From NCBI GenBank assembly GCA_937901345.1, contig CALCHM010000127.1, positions 5,229-69,228 of the forward strand: a DNA stretch of 64,000 nt, written 5' to 3'. The notes under the pieces are model-generated. The model searched no databases. It saw only the letters and a list, made by a program, of their open reading frames with translations, and was not told the origin of the DNA. Below are positions 18,318 through 27,294 of the stretch, one piece after another (the stretch's first letter is position 1; every line of letters starts with the position of its first letter). The DNA comes from an uncultured Prevotella sp. (GTDB lineage Bacteria > Bacteroidota > Bacteroidia > Bacteroidales > Bacteroidaceae). Made by a program: the position numbers and the translations under genes.

Positions 18318-19091
18318 TTAACGCATTTCTAAGAGCGGTTGTGGCAAATCAAAGTATATTTCAAACCCTGGACGCCAGGTGTTGGTGATGATGGCATAAC
18401 CTCTTTCTATGCGATAAGGGGTGTCATGACCATTGCAGTAGATGGGAAATGAAGTGTCGTTCCATTCTCCCTCGGGCAATCGTATGCACATCGTGAGTTT
18501 TAATCCTTGCCGTGTGGGCATCTGTGCAAAACGTATTTTTACACGTTCATGAAAGGGCATGCCTGTAATGAGGTCTAATTGGTAGTTGCCTGCGGCATGA
18601 GGCAAAATAACTGAAGCGTTTGCATAGAAATTTACGTACACGGTGTCGTTCTTAATTGCCATCATAGTGCCTATTGCGTTCAGCAGAGTTTGTGCTGCTG
18701 CCATCTTTTCCGCTCCCATTTCGGACTGGGTTGCATTTTGAATGAGCGGTCCATAGATAAGTTGTTCCATCTCGCGCGCATAATGTGCATCAGCTGTGAG
18801 TAAGAGCATTTGAGCAGTGAGGTTGAAGCGATTGACTGCCGAAAAGACGTCTGTTGCAGTGAGGTTGCGTTCTTTAGCCTTCAACCATGCGGTTTCTAAT
18901 GTGGGGAGTTGTGCTAATGTGGCAGTAAGCGGTTGAGGAATAAGTTGCTTACTGACATTCAGAGCCGTGTTTCTAAGGTTCATAGCGTCGTTGTCCCAAG
19001 TCATGATGCTATCGGCTGAGACAAAGCGCATTTGCGCCTTGACCATGAGCCCGAAACAAAGGAGAGTGAGTGTAAAAAGGAATTTTTTCAT
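18318..19091 (-). CDS. Secreted protein of unknown function, GH127-like traces
   Basis: Not confidently recognised. The preferred start MKKFLFTLTLLCFGLMVKAQ gives a clear signal peptide and 257 residues; an ATG 16 codons upstream would bury it. The middle part (RFNLTAQMLLLTADAHYARE, then MEQLIYGPLIQ) recalls the helical barrel end of GH127/DUF1680 beta-L-arabinofuranosidases. The beta-rich C-terminal part (VYVNFYANASVILPH, PFHERVKIRFAQMP) recalls their C-terminal sandwich. The catalytic domain itself is absent, so if related it is a reduced form. It is the first gene of the probable operon with the TPR and GHL10 genes. Confidence 0.6.
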   Translation of the reverse strand: MKKFLFTLTLLCFGLMVKAQMRFVSADSIMTWDNDAMNLRNTALNVSKQLIPQPLTATLAQLPTLETAWLKAKERNLTATDVFSAVNRFNLTAQMLLLTADAHYAREMEQLIYGPLIQNATQSEMGAEKMAAAQTLLNAIGTMMAIKNDTVYVNFYANASVILPHAAGNYQLDLITGMPFHERVKIRFAQMPTRQGLKLTMCIRLPEGEWNDTSFPIYCNGHDTPYRIERGYAIITNTWRPGFEIYFDLPQPLLEMR

Positions 19092-19353
19092 GCTGCAATC
19101 AATAGAGGGCAAAGTTAATAATATTATTTCAGTTGTCAACTCAGCGAGTGGCAGAATAACATTTATTAGGATTTCTTGTCTTGTATGTAGCGGAGTGGAA
19201 GTGTGATTTGTATAGGCCGGCGCTTGATTGTCGGGATTTTATTCCGACCTTTGCACCTCAAAACTGCGTTTCTGAGTGAGAGAATGAGCGTTTGTGTGCG
19301 TAAATTTCGTTTTTATGTGCAGAAATCTATGGAACGCTAAAATCTGTTCGTTT

Positions 19354-20700
19354 ATGATGCAATTACTTAGTTATAGGTGCCATAGCGTTGCTTTGCTGAA
19401 ATTGGGACTTCCCATTGTTGTGGGACAATTGGGAATTATTATTTTAAGTCTTGCCGATACGTTGATGGTGGGGCGCTACGGCACGGATGAATTGGCTGCT
19501 GCTGGGTTTGTGAACAACATGTTCAACCTCGTGATTATGTTTGCCACGGGGTTTTCTTACGGTCTGACGCCCATCGTTGGGCGTTTGTTTGGTCAGCATG
19601 ACTATAAGTCAATCGGCGGACGTTTGAAAAACGGACTGATTGCCAATCTGTTGATGGCCATTCTGCTGACCTTGGGGATGGTTGTGCTTTACTTGAATCT
19701 CCACCGCTTAGGACAGCCCGATGAACTCTTGCCCTTGATGCGCCCCTACTATCTCACGTTGCTCATTTCCATTGTGTTTGTCATGCTCTTCAATGCCTTC
19801 AAGCAGTTTGCCGATGGCATTACCGACACACGTACGGCAATGTGGTTTTTGTTAGGCGGAAACCTGCTAAATATAGTGGGAAACTGGTTGCTGATTTACG
19901 GAAATTGCGGTTTCCCTGAAATGGGACTTTTGGGAGCAGGGATCGCTACGCTCTTTTCACGTATCATGATGGTCGTTTGCTTTGCGGTTTATTTCTTCTC
20001 CGTGTCGCGCTATCGTGCGTATCGTGAAGGGTTCTTAAAGTCCCAGGTGAACCGACGCGACTTTTTGGAAATTAATAAATTAGGACTCCCCATTGCGCTT
20101 CAAATAACGATGGAAACCGCTTCGTTTAGTTTGACCGCCGTTATGGTAGGGTGGTTGGGAAGTCTTGCCCTTGCGGCGCACCAAGTGATGCTCACGGTGG
20201 GGCAATTAGGTTTTATGCTTTATTATGGAATGGCAGCCGCAATCACGGTTCGAGTAAGTAATTATCATGGAAGTCACGACCTGCCCAACTTGAGGCGCAC
20301 GGTGGCTACGGGATTTCGCATTATTCTCGCCATGGCAGTTGGTGTGTCGGCACTGATGCTCACGTTCCGAAGCGACTTAGGCGTGTGGTTCACTAACAGT
20401 CATGACGTGGCGCTTGTTGTTGCTTCGCTGGTGATTCCCTTTGTTGTATATCAATTTGGTGATGGGTTACAGTGCACGTTCTCCAATGCGCTTCGTGGTA
20501 TATCTGAGGTCAAGCAAATGGTAGTAATCTCCTTCGTAGCTTACGTACTTATCTCCCTCCCTGCTGCCTATGTGCTGGGCTTTGTGTGTGACTTAGGGCT
20601 GGTCGGAATATGGTGGTCATTCCCTCTCGGGCTTACAAGCGCCGGAATCATGTTCAGACTGAACTTCAAGTCAAAGGTGCGCAAGATGGAGCGGCAGTAA
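19354..20700 (+). CDS. MATE-family multidrug exporter
   Basis: This is a cation-coupled efflux transporter of the inner membrane (NorM/DinF-like). The 12-helix hydrophobic pattern is complete. MATE landmarks include LGLPIVVGQLGIIILSLADT, MVGRYGTDELAAAGFVNN and the second-half equivalent SLALAAHQVMLTVGQLGFML. From the MMQLLSYRCHS start it has 448 residues, normal for the family. The frame is open 20 codons further upstream without conserved sequence. It is monocistronic and convergent with the DUF3276 gene, with a shared terminator between them. The substrate is unknown. Confidence 0.92.
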   Translation: MMQLLSYRCHSVALLKLGLPIVVGQLGIIILSLADTLMVGRYGTDELAAAGFVNNMFNLVIMFATGFSYGLTPIVGRLFGQHDYKSIGGRLKNGLIANLLMAILLTLGMVVLYLNLHRLGQPDELLPLMRPYYLTLLISIVFVMLFNAFKQFADGITDTRTAMWFLLGGNLLNIVGNWLLIYGNCGFPEMGLLGAGIATLFSRIMMVVCFAVYFFSVSRYRAYREGFLKSQVNRRDFLEINKLGLPIALQITMETASFSLTAVMVGWLGSLALAAHQVMLTVGQLGFMLYYGMAAAITVRVSNYHGSHDLPNLRRTVATGFRIILAMAVGVSALMLTFRSDLGVWFTNSHDVALVVASLVIPFVVYQFGDGLQCTFSNALRGISEVKQMVVISFVAYVLISLPAAYVLGFVCDLGLVGIWWSFPLGLTSAGIMFRLNFKSKVRKMERQ

Positions 20701-20716
20701 GTTAGGAGTAAAAGCA

Positions 20717-20756
20717 AATAAAAAGTGTGTGAACCGCGGTCCACACACTTTTTATT
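20717..20756. terminator. Bidirectional terminator between MATE and PUR-alpha genes
   Basis: aataaaaagtgtgtg pairs with cacacactttttatt around an accgcggtc-like centre. Poly-A and poly-T flanks make it work in both directions for the convergent genes. Confidence 0.92.
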
Positions 20757-20762
20757 CTTTCG

Positions 20763-21164
20763 TTAAAATTCCAATTCGCCAAGCTTGATTTCATTGCTAT
20801 CTTCTACTTCGTTTTCGATGGCAACTTCTTCTGCAACTTCCTCAGTCACAACGGGCGCTTCTTCATAGCGTGAGTAGCGCGCTTGAGCTGGTTGTGTTTC
20901 GATGGCAAACTGAGCAGCGTCAGAAAATGCTTCAAGGAATTTTTCAAGGTCTTCGCGATAGAGGAATATTTTGTGCTTTTCAAATACGGGGCGCATTTCC
21001 TCCGTGCCTTCCTTAACGCGTTTGCTCTCAGTGAGTGAGAGGTAGAGCTCGTCATGACGGTCGCGTTTCACATCAATATAATAAATACGCTTACCTGCTT
21101 TTACTGACTTACTAAAGAGAATGTCGTTGTCAACTTTTCCGTTCATCTGGTTTATTTGTTTCAA
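20763..21164 (-). CDS. PUR-alpha-like DUF3276 nucleic-acid-binding protein
   Basis: This is a small RNA/ssDNA-binding protein of the PUR-alpha fold found across Bacteroidetes. The single PUR repeat reads ILFSKSVKAGKRIYYIDVKR, LYLSLTESKRV and IFLYREDLEKFLEAFSDA. An acidic, probably disordered tail follows (EEVAEEVAIENEVEDSNE). At 133 residues it is the usual size; a second ATG six codons in (MNGKVDNDI) is an alternative start. Spirochaete and Bacteroidetes homologues bind nucleic acid as dimers, but the role in this organism is unknown. Confidence 0.88.
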   Translation of the reverse strand: MKQINQMNGKVDNDILFSKSVKAGKRIYYIDVKRDRHDELYLSLTESKRVKEGTEEMRPVFEKHKIFLYREDLEKFLEAFSDAAQFAIETQPAQARYSRYEEAPVVTEEVAEEVAIENEVEDSNEIKLGELEF

Positions 21165-21322
21165 AAGTGATGTTTAAAATATTCGGGGCGAAATTGCAAC
21201 GAATTTTCTGAACTGCCAAGCGCATGTGCAATATTTTTGTGTAAAAAAATGCAAGGTGTTCTTTTCTTGGATTTTTGCAGTATAATTTGCAAGTAAGTAA
21301 GGGAATAATCCATAATTATTAG

Positions 21323-21330
21323 TATCTTTG
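21323..21330 (+). promoter_or_regulatory. -7 box for the nusB-coaE run
   Basis: TATCTTTG is an exact TAnnTTTG match 27 nt before the nusB ATG. The upstream TTTG is too far (33 nt), so only the -7 element is supported. Confidence 0.6.
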
Positions 21331-21356
21331 CCGAGATTTATAAAACGAAGTGAACA

Positions 21357-22307
21357 ATGATTAATCGTGAACTCATAAGAACTAAGGTGGTACAGTTGGT
21401 GTATGCTTACGTTCAGAATGAAGATAAGTCTCTTGACGTTGCGGAAAATGAACTTGAGTTTAGTCTCATGAAGTCATACGAACTTTATAAGTTGCTGCTT
21501 TCGCTACTTGTTCAAGTAAAATACACTGCCCAGCGCCGTGAAGAAGCGCGACTTGCGCGTGCAGAGCGTTTAGGTGTCGTTTCTGACGAGTTGCCACTTG
21601 ATAAATATTTGGCTGAAAACAAGTTGCTGCAAAAGATGTCTGAAAACAAAATGTTGCTTGACTATCTTGAAAACGAAAAGCAGGAATGGATGGAAGACGA
21701 CGCCTTGATTCGAAACATCTATAAGTCGTTTACCGAGAGTTCTATCTATCACGAATATATCCACAAGGGAGATTACAGTATCAAGGCCGATCGTGAGTTG
21801 CTGCGTCGCCTTTATAAGGAGTTCTTATTTGACAACGAATTGCTTGAAAGTACCCTTGAAGATCACAGCATCTATTGGAACGATGATAAGGAAATCATTG
21901 ACCAATTCGTGATAAAGACTTTAGGCGTTTTTAATGGCGAGTCACAACCCGATATGCCTTTGCTTTCAGAGTTTTCTGCTGAAGAAGACCGCGAGTTTGC
22001 TTTCCAACTCTTCCGCCAAACCATTGAGCGCGGTGAGGAAATGAACAATCACTTGCGCACTAACTGCTTGAAGTGGGACTTTGACCGTATTGCGCTGATG
22101 GATAAAGTGATTATCCAAACGGCATTGACAGAAATCCTCACTTTCTCAGATATTCCCTTAAACGTGAGCATCAATGAATACGTGGAGATTGCCAAAAATT
22201 ACAGCACCAACCGAAGCGGTGCATTCGTGAATGGACAACTCGATGGCATCTGTAAGCGTCTGAACAAGGAGCGTATCTTGATGAAAATCTCCATGAAGAA
22301 GAAGTAA
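21357..22307 (+). CDS. nusB: Transcription antitermination factor NusB, long form
   Basis: NusB is an RNA-binding antitermination factor acting with NusE (S10) on rRNA operons. The start MINRELIRTKVVQLVYAYVQ matches the first NusB helix. The C-terminal core is FDRIALMDKVIIQTALTEIL, followed by IPLNVSINEYVEIAKNYS and GAFVNGQLDGI, the diagnostic NusB end. At 316 residues it is about twice the E. coli length because of a helical insertion, the normal form in Bacteroidetes. It is the first gene of nusB-yajC-ybbR-coaE. Confidence 0.95.
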   Translation: MINRELIRTKVVQLVYAYVQNEDKSLDVAENELEFSLMKSYELYKLLLSLLVQVKYTAQRREEARLARAERLGVVSDELPLDKYLAENKLLQKMSENKMLLDYLENEKQEWMEDDALIRNIYKSFTESSIYHEYIHKGDYSIKADRELLRRLYKEFLFDNELLESTLEDHSIYWNDDKEIIDQFVIKTLGVFNGESQPDMPLLSEFSAEEDREFAFQLFRQTIERGEEMNNHLRTNCLKWDFDRIALMDKVIIQTALTEILTFSDIPLNVSINEYVEIAKNYSTNRSGAFVNGQLDGICKRLNKERILMKISMKKK

Positions 22308-22372
22308 TCCTTCGACGAAAAATAGCACTCTTAATTACTCAAAAATCATATTAAATTAATTTCGAATAAACT

Positions 22373-22690
22373 ATGTTATTTGCATTTTTACAGGCAGCTC
22401 CCGCTCAGCAGGGTAGTGGTTGGAGCATGATTATCATGCTTGTGGTGATGTTTGCAATCATGTATTTCTTCATGATTCGTCCCCAGCAGAAGAAGCAGAA
22501 GGAAGCACAGAATTTCCGTAATTCTCTCACTGTAGGTCAAGAAGTTATTACCATTGGTGGTATTTACGGCGTAGTGCGTAGCGTGGACGTTGATGGCGTT
22601 GTAACTCTTGAAGTTGCTTCAGGCGTGAAGATTCGTGTGCACAAAGATGGTATTAACCCCGTTGCAACTCCCGTAGGCGGAAACAAGTAA
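22373..22690 (+). CDS. yajC: Preprotein translocase subunit YajC
   Basis: YajC is a small inner-membrane protein associated with SecDF and the Sec translocon. It has one membrane helix (SMIIMLVVMFAIMYFFMIRP) followed by the signature QQKKQKEAQNFRNSLTVGQE. The cytoplasmic small beta domain follows (VITIGGIYGVVRSVD, VASGVKIRVHKDGI). It is full length at 105 residues. It lies 65 bp after nusB and 15 bp before the YbbR-like gene, in an order conserved in Bacteroidales. Confidence 0.95.
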   Translation: MLFAFLQAAPAQQGSGWSMIIMLVVMFAIMYFFMIRPQQKKQKEAQNFRNSLTVGQEVITIGGIYGVVRSVDVDGVVTLEVASGVKIRVHKDGINPVATPVGGNK

Positions 22691-22705
22691 AAACGGACTT
22701 CCCCC

Positions 22706-23695
22706 ATGATGAAGATTCCTTCGTTCATCCCCGAAAAGGTCAAGATTGTCTTAACTCTTCTGAGAAATAAGTCATTCTTGACTTTTTTGTTCTTCTTGAC
22801 GCTCTCCACGGCATTTTGGATCTTTGAGGCGTTTAAGGAAACAAATACTGTTGAACTGACTGTCCCTTTGGAGTTGACGAATGTGCCTGACAATGTCGTG
22901 GTCACCACCGAACTCCCCCATGACGTTACGGTGCAATTGCGCGATCGAAACTCTTCACTCTTCTACTACCGCTATTTTAAGCAATTACAACCCGTAAAGG
23001 TTGACTTTGCCCATTATACGAATCCTAGTGGACACGTAAAAGTGCCGCAGGAAGATGTCAAGCGCAGTGTTATTCAGCAGTTTGAAACCTCAACAGAGTT
23101 GGTCGCATTGCGTCCCGATACGTTAGAATTTTACTACAATTACGGTACGAAGAAAACCGTGAACACACGCTTGCAGGGCAAACTCTCCGCATCCGAGGGA
23201 TATTACATCGTGAGTCAGCGCTTGCATCCTGAAACGGCAACCGTTTATGCTACCGACCGCCAACTCGACACGATAACTACCGTACGCACCACACCCTTCT
23301 ATGCCGCTGACTTAAAGGAAAATCTCATGACAACCGTAGGCGTGCAGCGCGTGAAGGGGGCTAAGTTCTTGCCCGACACGCTACGATTGGAGGTTGAGGT
23401 TGATCGCCTTGTAGAGAAAACCCTTGCTCTTCCCATACAAGCAATAAACTTTCCTGACGATGTTGGTTTGCGCACTTTCCCCATGAAGGTAAATGTAACC
23501 TTCCAGGTTGGCATGAAAGAATTTCGCAATGTCACTGAGAAAGACTTTACCTTGGTGCTTGACGCCAATGACCTCACACACCCAGGGGTAAACACCTGTT
23601 CGTTGCGACTGGAGAGTAGTCCGAAGAACGTTTTTCGCCCACGCTTGAGTCAAAGCGAAGTGGAATTTTTAATTGAGAAAAAGAGTGAACAATGA
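22706..23695 (+). CDS. YbbR-like domain (CdaR-type) membrane protein
   Basis: This protein has one N-terminal membrane helix (FLTFLFFLTLSTAFWIFEAF) and an exported region with YbbR-like beta repeats. Visible repeat features are TVELTVPLELTNVPDNVVVT, VTVQLRDRNSSLFYY, DTLEFYYNYGTKKTV and ALPIQAINFPDDVGLR. In Firmicutes the YbbR protein CdaR regulates the cyclic-di-AMP synthase; in Bacteroidetes the role is unproven and no cdaA is next to it here. At 329 residues it matches Bacteroidales homologues. Its stop overlaps the coaE start (ATGA), so translation is probably coupled. Confidence 0.87.
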   Translation: MMKIPSFIPEKVKIVLTLLRNKSFLTFLFFLTLSTAFWIFEAFKETNTVELTVPLELTNVPDNVVVTTELPHDVTVQLRDRNSSLFYYRYFKQLQPVKVDFAHYTNPSGHVKVPQEDVKRSVIQQFETSTELVALRPDTLEFYYNYGTKKTVNTRLQGKLSASEGYYIVSQRLHPETATVYATDRQLDTITTVRTTPFYAADLKENLMTTVGVQRVKGAKFLPDTLRLEVEVDRLVEKTLALPIQAINFPDDVGLRTFPMKVNVTFQVGMKEFRNVTEKDFTLVLDANDLTHPGVNTCSLRLESSPKNVFRPRLSQSEVEFLIEKKSEQ

Positions 23696-24258
23696 AATAT
23701 GCAATAACTGGAGGCATCGGTTCGGGCAAGAGTTTCTACTGTCGGCAATTGCAAGCAGCAGGTCACCCCATCTTTTATTGCGATGATGAAGCCAAGCGCA
23801 TCATTCGCACCAGCGAAGCAGTGAAGCGTGAACTTTCCGCATTGGTCGGAGATGATGTGTATGATGCCGCTGGCACGTTGCAGAAACCCGTCCTTGCTGC
23901 CTACATCTGTCGCGGAAAACAGTATGCCGAGCGTGTCGATGCCATTGTGCATCCCCGAGTGGCGTCAGCCTTTCGAGAGTGGGCTGCGGTGCAAGAACAA
24001 GTCTATGAACACGTGTTTATGGAGTGTGCCCTGCTTTACGAATCGGGATTTGAAAATCTGGTTGATCAGGTCATCCTCGTTACAGCCTCACAGGAAACCC
24101 GTGTGCGCAGAGTTATGGCACGTGATCAGGTGACACGAGAGAAGGCACTCGCATGGATGGCACTACAAATGCCCGAAACTGAAAAAATCAAGCGCGCACA
24201 CCATATTATTTATAGCGAGACAGACGGCAAATTGGACAACCCACTCTTTCTTCCGTAG
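23692..24258 (+). CDS. coaE: Dephospho-CoA kinase
   Basis: CoaE performs the last step of coenzyme A synthesis, phosphorylating the 3'-OH of dephospho-CoA with ATP. The P-loop GGIGSGKS is at residues 7-14. The CoaE lid and CoA-binding features are DDEAKRIIRT, YADRVD-like AERVDAIVHPRV and LLYESGFENLVDQVILV. RRVMARDQVTREKA gives the basic lid. It is slightly short at 188 residues; the C-terminus (DGKLDNPLFLP) ends without the usual extra helix, as in several Bacteroidetes homologues. Overlap with the previous gene by 4 bp places it last in the nusB operon. Confidence 0.93.
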   Translation: MKYAITGGIGSGKSFYCRQLQAAGHPIFYCDDEAKRIIRTSEAVKRELSALVGDDVYDAAGTLQKPVLAAYICRGKQYAERVDAIVHPRVASAFREWAAVQEQVYEHVFMECALLYESGFENLVDQVILVTASQETRVRRVMARDQVTREKALAWMALQMPETEKIKRAHHIIYSETDGKLDNPLFLP

Positions 24259-24260
24259 AA

Positions 24261-24335
24261 AGTTGAGAGTTGAGAGTTGAAAGTTGAGAGATGAGGGATG
24301 AGAGTTGAGGAGTGAGAGATGAGGGGTGAGGGATG
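24261..24335. repeat. Low-complexity gagagttga/gagggatga repeats
   Basis: About nine degenerate 7-8-bp units of the type gagagttga, gagatgagg and gagggatga follow the coaE stop. It is noncoding, and similar purine-rich simple sequence recurs around 14970 and 57495. Confidence 0.6.
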
Positions 24336-24475
24336 AAGGTCAAAGAGCGTTTTGTATGTTGCAACGCCGTTGCAACATAGTTGACCAGATTGTGGCACGT
24401 TTATTCTGGCCCCTGCCTGACCGTGACAAGTGACAACGTGAAAAAATGATTGCGTGCGAACAGCGACGTGACAAT

Positions 24476-24538
24476 AAAAAAGGCAATAATAGAGCAACGC
24501 CAAGAAAGCGTAAACAACTCTATTATTGCCTTTTTTTA
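24476..24538. terminator. Bidirectional terminator between coaE and the 89-residue ORF
   Basis: aggcaataatagag (24481-24494) is perfectly complementary to ctctattattgcct (24518-24531), with A-rich sequence before it and T7 after it. It serves the convergent units on either side. Confidence 0.85.
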
Positions 24539-24567
24539 TTGTCAAACAACGATGGGATAATCGTTTC

Positions 24568-24837
24568 TTAGTGCGTATCAGCGCCATTCTTTTGCGCCTC
24601 CCAATACTTTATGATTTCATTTCTAAGTATGAAAAATTGGTTGAGATGCCCTCTAAAACTGGTGGTTTGAGCAAATCTGTTTGCATATTGGATAAACGAA
24701 CCAATCGTGACGCGCATATTTTTAATATAAGTCCCCTCGTTTATATGTAAAGACTCGGGCAACTCGTTGAAATGCTGCTCATACCACTGTACGAGCTCTT
24801 GAATATCTTCGATTTCGTAATGTTTTTTGAATGTCAT
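24568..24837 (-). CDS. Small conserved-type hypothetical protein, 89 residues
   Basis: Family not confidently recognised. The sequence (DIQELVQWYEQHFNELPESL, INEGTYIKNMRVTIGSFIQY, FRGHLNQFFILRNEI) is helical, soluble, and without signal peptide or metal motif. The pattern of short helices with ELPESLHIN and a TYIKN turn recalls small Bacteroidales DUF6965-like proteins, but this is a weak memory-based link. Support for a real gene comes from its position directly after a bidirectional terminator, its balanced amino-acid composition, and the lack of a competing frame. Confidence 0.65.
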   Translation of the reverse strand: MTFKKHYEIEDIQELVQWYEQHFNELPESLHINEGTYIKNMRVTIGSFIQYANRFAQTTSFRGHLNQFFILRNEIIKYWEAQKNGADTH

Positions 24838-24928
24838 TGTGTATTTCTGAGGCGAATGGTTAAGTGCAAATTGTCAGGTGCAAAAGTACCACACATTTAT
24901 CAAAGGGGCAAATTCAGGGATGTTTTAT

Positions 24929-24959
24929 TTTGCTCATCAAATGAATTACCTTAATTTTG
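24929..24959 (+). promoter_or_regulatory. Promoter of pgi
   Basis: TTTG (24929-24932), a 19-nt spacer and TAATTTTG (24952-24959) match the Bacteroidetes consensus. The leader to the pgi ATG is about 145 nt. Confidence 0.75.
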
Positions 24960-25112
24960 CACCCCAGAAGCAGTTGAGCAGTAAAACGTTGGCACATAAC
25001 ATCTTTTTCACCTCTAAACCTCCGTTTTTAACGAGCAGAATGACGCTGCGTGTTGCCGAACAACTGCTATTTACTCCCAATTTTTGAATAATATTAAACA
25101 ACACATAACATT

Positions 25113-26450
25113 ATGATTAAACTCGACATTTCAAAGGCTACACCCTTTCTCTCAGCAGATGCTGTAGCCGCTCTCGAACCTCAAGTAAAGGCTGCGCAAC
25201 AAGCGCTCGAAGCAGGCACTTGTGCTGGCAATGACTTCCTCGGTTGGCTCCATCTTCCCTCTTCAATCACTGCTGAACACCTCGCTGACATCAAGCAGAC
25301 GGCACAGACGTTGCGCGAAAACTGCGACACCATCGTTGTAGCAGGTATCGGTGGTAGTTACCTCGGTGCGCGTGCCATCATCGAAGCACTCGGAAATAGT
25401 TTTGAATGGTTGGCTAACGACGGTAAGAATCCCGTTATCCTCTTCGCAGGTAACAACATCGGAGAAGATTATCTTTACGAACTCACTCAGTATCTCAAGA
25501 ACCGCAAGTTCGGTGTCATCAATATCTCAAAGTCAGGTACAACCACCGAAACAGCGCTCGCTTTCCGCTTGCTCAAGAAGCAGTGTGAAGAACAGCGTGG
25601 TAAGGACGTGGCAAAGAAGGTCATCGTAGCAATCACCGACGCTAAGAAGGGTGCGGCACGCGTAACAGCCGATAAGGAAGGTTACAAGAGTTTCATCATT
25701 CCCGACAACGTAGGCGGACGCTTCTCAGTGCTTACTCCCGTAGGTCTCCTCCCCATCGCTTGTGCTGGTTTCGACATTGACGCACTCGTTCAAGGTGCTG
25801 CCGACATGGAAAAACAGTGTGGCGCAGATGTTCCCATGATGGAAAATCCCGCAGCGCTTTATGCTGCCGTGCGCAATGCCATCTATCAGAGCGGTAAGAA
25901 GATTGAAATCCTCGTAAACTATCAACCCAAACTCCACTACGTGAACGAATGGTGGAAGCAACTTTACGGTGAAAGTGAAGGTAAGCAGCACAAGGGCATT
26001 TTCCCCGCTGCTGTAGATTTCTCTACCGACCTCCACTCAATGGGTCAGTGGATTCAGGACGGCGAACGCACCGTGTTTGAAACTGTAATCTCTGTTGAAG
26101 AACAGTGTCACACACTCCTCTTCCCCCACGATGATGAAAACCTCGACGGTCTTAACTTCCTCGAAGGCAAGCGCGTGGATGAAGTAAACAAAATGGCCGA
26201 ACTCGGTACGCTCCTCGCTCACGTGGATGGCGGTGTGCCCAACATCCGCATTTCTATGTCAAAGTTGGATGCGTACAATGTTGGTCAACTCATCTACTTC
26301 TTCGAAATCGGTTGCGGCATCAGCGGACTCATCCTCGGTGTGAATCCTTTCGACCAACCCGGTGTAGAAGATTACAAGCGTAACATGTTTGCCCTCCTTG
26401 GCAAACCCGGTTACGAAGCACAGACTGAAGCCATCAAGGCACGTATTTAA
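25113..26450 (+). CDS. pgi: Glucose-6-phosphate isomerase
   Basis: Pgi interconverts glucose-6-phosphate and fructose-6-phosphate in glycolysis and gluconeogenesis. It shows the SIS-fold phosphate loop [16 protein letters not shown] and both PGI signatures ([17 protein letters not shown] and the C-terminal [15 protein letters not shown]). ELVNY-like [20 protein letters not shown] contributes active-site residues. At 445 residues it is the short bacterial form typical of Bacteroidetes and Firmicutes. Codon use is biased to highly expressed codons (many CTC, AAG, GGT), consistent with abundant expression. A strong promoter precedes it. Confidence 0.96.
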   Translation: MIKLDISKATPFLSADAVAALEPQVKAAQQALEAGTCAGNDFLGWLHLPSSITAEHLADIKQTAQTLRENCDTIVVAGIGGSYLGARAIIEALGNSFEWLANDGKNPVILFAGNNIGEDYLYELTQYLKNRKFGVINISKSGTTTETALAFRLLKKQCEEQRGKDVAKKVIVAITDAKKGAARVTADKEGYKSFIIPDNVGGRFSVLTPVGLLPIACAGFDIDALVQGAADMEKQCGADVPMMENPAALYAAVRNAIYQSGKKIEILVNYQPKLHYVNEWWKQLYGESEGKQHKGIFPAAVDFSTDLHSMGQWIQDGERTVFETVISVEEQCHTLLFPHDDENLDGLNFLEGKRVDEVNKMAELGTLLAHVDGGVPNIRISMSKLDAYNVGQLIYFFEIGCGISGLILGVNPFDQPGVEDYKRNMFALLGKPGYEAQTEAIKARI

Positions 26451-26454
26451 AGAA

Positions 26455-26580
26455 TAGAGTACAGATAACAGAGTACAGAGCACAACTCCATGCGGAGCGA
26501 GAACTGTACTCTGTTATTCGTACTCTTACTATTGTTGAAATGTTTATAACTGTACGCTGTACTCTGTTATCTGTACTCTA
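26455..26580. repeat. 24-bp perfect inverted repeat flanking the pgi-HAD gap
   Basis: The segment at 26455-26478 is the exact reverse complement of 26557-26580. Between them lies a further ctgtactctgttatt-type half copy near 26513. The unit is gtactctgttatctgtactct, made of shorter gtactctg words; related words recur at 36262-36315. It may fold into a long hairpin that separates pgi from the next gene. Confidence 0.75.
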
Positions 26581-26583
26581 ACA

Positions 26584-27273
26584 ATGTCTTCTCCCCGCGC
26601 AGTATTTTTCGATATGGACGGTGTGCTTTTCGACAGCATGCCCGCTCACGCAAAGTCATGGGAAACCGTGGCGAAGCAGTTTGGTTTTGACCTTCCCTAC
26701 GAGGAAGTATTTATGAACGAAGGTCGCACAGGTTTCTCCACCATCAACATGCTCATGCAGCGCACCCACGGGCGCGACGCTACGCAGCAAGAAATTGATG
26801 ACATCTACGAAGCCAAGTGTCAAGAATTCAACAAATATCCCGAAGCACCCCAGATGCCGGGCGCTATGGAGCTACTTACAAAACTTCAACGCAAGGGACT
26901 TGCCCTTTACGTCGTTACAGGCAGCGGACAACCCTCGCTCTTGGAACGTCTGCGCTTGAATTTTCCTGGTGTCTTCCGTCCCGAGCGCATCATCTCAAGC
27001 AAGGATGTTAAGCACGGCAAACCTCACCCCGAACCTTATCTCATGGCGCTCGATCGCGCAGGCGTTGAGGCAAACGAGGCCGTTGTTGTAGAAAACGCTC
27101 CCCTCGGTGTGCGCTCCGCACGTGCTGCAGGCATATTTACTGTTGCCGTAAACACAGGACCGTTGCCCAACATCGCCCTTGAAGCTGAAGGCGCCAACAT
27201 CGTGCTCGCCACGCTCCACGAACTCTGTGAGCAGTGGGAGGAGATTGTGGAAAATAATACTCCCCATTATTGA
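26584..27273 (+). CDS. HAD-superfamily sugar-phosphatase-like protein
   Basis: This is a haloacid-dehalogenase-type phosphatase or phosphomutase. Motif I is FFDMDGVLFDSMPAHAKSW, with nucleophile and acid/base Asp residues in DMD. Motif II is YVVTGSG, motif III is the Lys in HGKPHPEPYLMAL, and motif IV is VVVENAPLGVRSARAAG. The alpha-helical C1 cap at residues 20-85 places it near the beta-phosphoglucomutase/phosphatase group. Motif IV has Glu-Asn where many members have ED(S). The 229-residue length is normal. It lies directly after pgi, consistent with sugar-phosphate metabolism, but the substrate is unknown. Confidence 0.87.
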   Translation: MSSPRAVFFDMDGVLFDSMPAHAKSWETVAKQFGFDLPYEEVFMNEGRTGFSTINMLMQRTHGRDATQQEIDDIYEAKCQEFNKYPEAPQMPGAMELLTKLQRKGLALYVVTGSGQPSLLERLRLNFPGVFRPERIISSKDVKHGKPHPEPYLMALDRAGVEANEAVVVENAPLGVRSARAAGIFTVAVNTGPLPNIALEAEGANIVLATLHELCEQWEEIVENNTPHY

Positions 27274-27294
27274 TTTTGTTTACGCATAAATTAA

